Shown in pieces: positions 43,396 to 44,695 of a DNA stretch of 44,695 bases. Location of the stretch: NCBI GenBank assembly GCA_946187775.1, contig CAMHSI010000008.1, positions 1 to 44,695 of the forward strand. Direction: 5' to 3'. The position numbers and the translations under genes are program-made. Numbering within the stretch: position 1 is the stretch's first letter; every line of letters begins with the position of its first letter. Source of the stretch: an uncultured Clostridia bacterium. Its GTDB lineage: Bacteria > Bacillota > Clostridia > Christensenellales > Aristaeellaceae. The notes beneath the pieces were generated by a model. That model did not search any database and was not told the DNA's origin. It worked only from the letters and a program-made list of their open reading frames with translations.

Positions 43396-44310
43396 GTGCA
43401 GCAACAGCCAAAGGCCGGGAAATTCAATCGGGGACCGCTGCTGATCCTGCTGGCGGGCTGCTTCTGGGGAAGCATGGGGATTTTTGTCCGCCGGCTTACG
43501 GGATACGGATTTACTTCCGCGCAGATCGTTGCCATCCGGCTGACCCTGGCCGCGGTGATTTTCTGCGCCCTGCTGGCGGCCCGGGAGCCCTCCGGCTTCC
43601 GGATTGCCCTGCGGGACCTGCCGCTTTTCCTCGGCCTGGGGCTGGGAAGCATCCTGTTTTTCACCGTATGCTATTTTACCGCCATTACCATGATGCCGCT
43701 TTCCACGGCCGCGATCCTGCTTTATACCTCCCCGATCTGGATCATGCTCCTGTCGGCGGTTTTCTTCCGGGAAAAGCTGAACGGCCGGAAGATCCTGGCG
43801 CTGGTGCTGGCCTTTGCCGGGTGCGTGCTGGTCTCCGGCGTATCCGGGGAGGGAATTACGCCGGCCGGGCTGCTCTTCGGCCTGGGATCCGGGATCGGCT
43901 ACGGCCTGTACAGCATCCTGGGAACGGTGGCCCTGCGGAAGTATTCTCCCTATACCGTTACGACGTACACGTTCCTGATCGCGGCAGCGGGATCCTGGGC
44001 GGTCTGCGGGCCGGGGAACATGATCGGAAAGTTCTCCGCGGCGGAAAACCTGCCCGGACTGCTGCTCTTCTGCGTGCTGACGGCGCTGGTTACGGCGGTG
44101 GTTCCTTTCCTGGCCTACACCCTGGGACTGCGGACCGTGGAAGCCGGCCGGGCCGGCATCCTGGCCACCGTTGAACCCATGGTCGCCGCCCTCTTCGGCG
44201 TCCTGGTCTTTTCCGAGCCCCTGACGCTTCTTTCCGGCTGCGGAATCCTCCTGATCCTCTCCGCGGTGATCCTCCTCAACAGCGCGGGAGGAGGAAAAAC
44301 AGCGGAATGA
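43396..44310 (+). CDS. DMT/EamA-family transporter
   Basis: A 304-aa protein with ten predicted helices in two EamA repeats: LLAGCFWGSMGIFVRRL opens the first, and GLLFGLGSGIGYGLYSILGTVALRK opens the second. EamA proteins export or import amino acids, nucleosides, sugars and other metabolites; substrate cannot be told. The start is taken as GTG 43396, about 9 nt after a GGGGGTG site; a GTG at 43384 overlaps that site. It lies 21 bp after the kinase and ends at a strong terminator, so it probably shares the unit. Confidence 0.85.
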   Translation: MQQQPKAGKFNRGPLLILLAGCFWGSMGIFVRRLTGYGFTSAQIVAIRLTLAAVIFCALLAAREPSGFRIALRDLPLFLGLGLGSILFFTVCYFTAITMMPLSTAAILLYTSPIWIMLLSAVFFREKLNGRKILALVLAFAGCVLVSGVSGEGITPAGLLFGLGSGIGYGLYSILGTVALRKYSPYTVTTYTFLIAAAGSWAVCGPGNMIGKFSAAENLPGLLLFCVLTALVTAVVPFLAYTLGLRTVEAGRAGILATVEPMVAALFGVLVFSEPLTLLSGCGILLILSAVILLNSAGGGKTAE

Positions 44311-44347
44311 AAACATCCCCTGATCCGGTTGGGATCAGGGGATGTTT
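44311..44347. terminator. Bidirectional terminator
   Basis: A perfect 16-bp inverted repeat (44311-44326 with 44332-44347) with a 5-nt loop, ending both the plus-strand DMT gene and the minus-strand LysM gene. Confidence 0.88.
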
Positions 44348-44362
44348 TGAAGATCAGGCCGA

Positions 44363-44605
44363 TCAGACGGGCACGTAGATGTAGAAGCCGCTGGTGATGT
44401 CGTTGCGGTTGGGGATCACGCTGCGGTTGATGGACACCAGGTAATCAACGGTGGTGTTGAAGCGCTTGGCGATCTTGGTCAGGTTGTCGCCTTTCACGAT
44501 CTGGTAGACCATGAATCCGGCCTTCTCCCGGGGCTTATGGGCATATCCGCCGAAACCGCCGTTTACATTTTCCATTTCCTGAAGGTTCAGTTCCTCATTA
44601 TTCAT
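44363..44605 (-). CDS. Small LysM protein with a double-glycine leader
   Basis: An 80-aa protein in two parts. Residues 1-17 fit the double-glycine leader of bacteriocins and other PCAT-exported peptides: Leu6 (-12), Glu10 (-8), Met11 (-7), Val14 (-4), Gly16-Gly17 (-2,-1). Residues about 33-80 form one LysM module: YQIVKGDNLTKIAKRFNTTV then YLVSINR and a closing YIYVPV. Cleavage after Gly17 would release a 63-aa peptide able to bind peptidoglycan or chitin-type glycans. GGAGG lies 9 nt before the ATG. A leader-peptidase ABC transporter would be needed and is not in the window. It may be a secreted wall-binding or competition factor. Confidence 0.85.
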   Translation of the reverse strand: MNNEELNLQEMENVNGGFGGYAHKPREKAGFMVYQIVKGDNLTKIAKRFNTTVDYLVSINRSVIPNRNDITSGFYIYVPV

Positions 44606-44695
44606 TGTTTATATCCTCCGTTTTCATTCATATTCCGTCGGGCTTTATCGCCCTGACATCTTTTGATACGTGCTTCCCCCGGGTGATGGCAGCGG

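Noticed and set aside
41512-44316. A 934-codon open frame on the minus strand.
   Set aside because: It is antisense to the esterase, kinase and transporter, all of which carry family motifs.

Overview
The window looks like chromosomal DNA from a GC-rich (about 60 percent by eye), probably anaerobic, gut- or rumen-type member of the Clostridia/Bacillota. Grounds: strong GGAGG ribosome sites, sigma-A promoters with 17-nt spacers, double-glycine and A-x-A signal peptides, and families typical of that group (DUF4418, DUF1538, DUF4956, VTC domain, OhrR, NifS/NifU). The assignment is inferred. I saw no rRNA, tRNA, CRISPR, insertion sequence or phage gene.

Layout. 66-2079 (-): a divergent Lgt-like membrane protein and a secreted phosphodiester glycosidase. 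2125-4701: nucleoside salvage (udp divergent from deoB-cdd). 4712-6412 (-): membrane HD-GYP c-di-GMP phosphodiesterase. 6503-9656 (+): a two-gene FtsX-type ABC transporter. 9689-19341 (-): a nine-gene iron uptake operon, transcribed as FTR1 permease, P19 protein, DUF2318 Fe-S membrane protein, permease, permease carrying an FMN-binding domain, ATPase, DUF4418, permease, ATPase. 19446-22171 (+): short AraC regulator and an MMPL/RND exporter separated by a terminator hairpin. 22158-23300 (-): gpx and an OhrR-type repressor. 23311-23476 (-): a candidate small RNA. 23512-28165 (-): phosphodiester glycosidase, small membrane protein, VTC polyphosphate polymerase, DUF4956, response regulator, histidine kinase. 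28286-33209 (+): complete branched-chain amino-acid (LIV) ABC transporter. 33220-36486 (+): nifS-nifU, then a leader ORF and attenuator-like terminator before an O-acetylhomoserine sulfhydrylase. 36492-38694 (-): DUF1538 membrane protein and tandem PII protein. 38872-44347 (+): beta-mannosidase, esterase, sugar-acid kinase, DMT transporter. 44363-44605 (-): a small LysM protein with a double-glycine leader.

How it fits together. A palindrome GTTAG-N6-CTAAC occurs four times exactly and once with one mismatch. One exact copy lies just after the -10 of the iron operon, two lie upstream of the first ABC transporter, one lies at the start of the candidate small RNA, and the imperfect copy overlaps the probable araC promoter. 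This looks like one metal (probably iron) regulon whose repressor, perhaps of the DtxR/IdeR family, is outside the window. The small RNA has a 5' hairpin, a single-stranded stretch rich in CCUCC and a strong terminator, the layout of Gram-positive iron-sparing RNAs. The iron operon resembles the Campylobacter FTR1/P19 system, with an FMN-binding domain carrying a flavinylation motif inside one permease, which suggests extracytoplasmic electron transfer linked to iron entry.

A second regulatory theme is sulfur. The nifS promoter and the sulfhydrylase leader promoter share an identical 18-base element containing the -35 box. The leader ORF has Met and Cys codons just before a segment able to pair with the downstream terminator.
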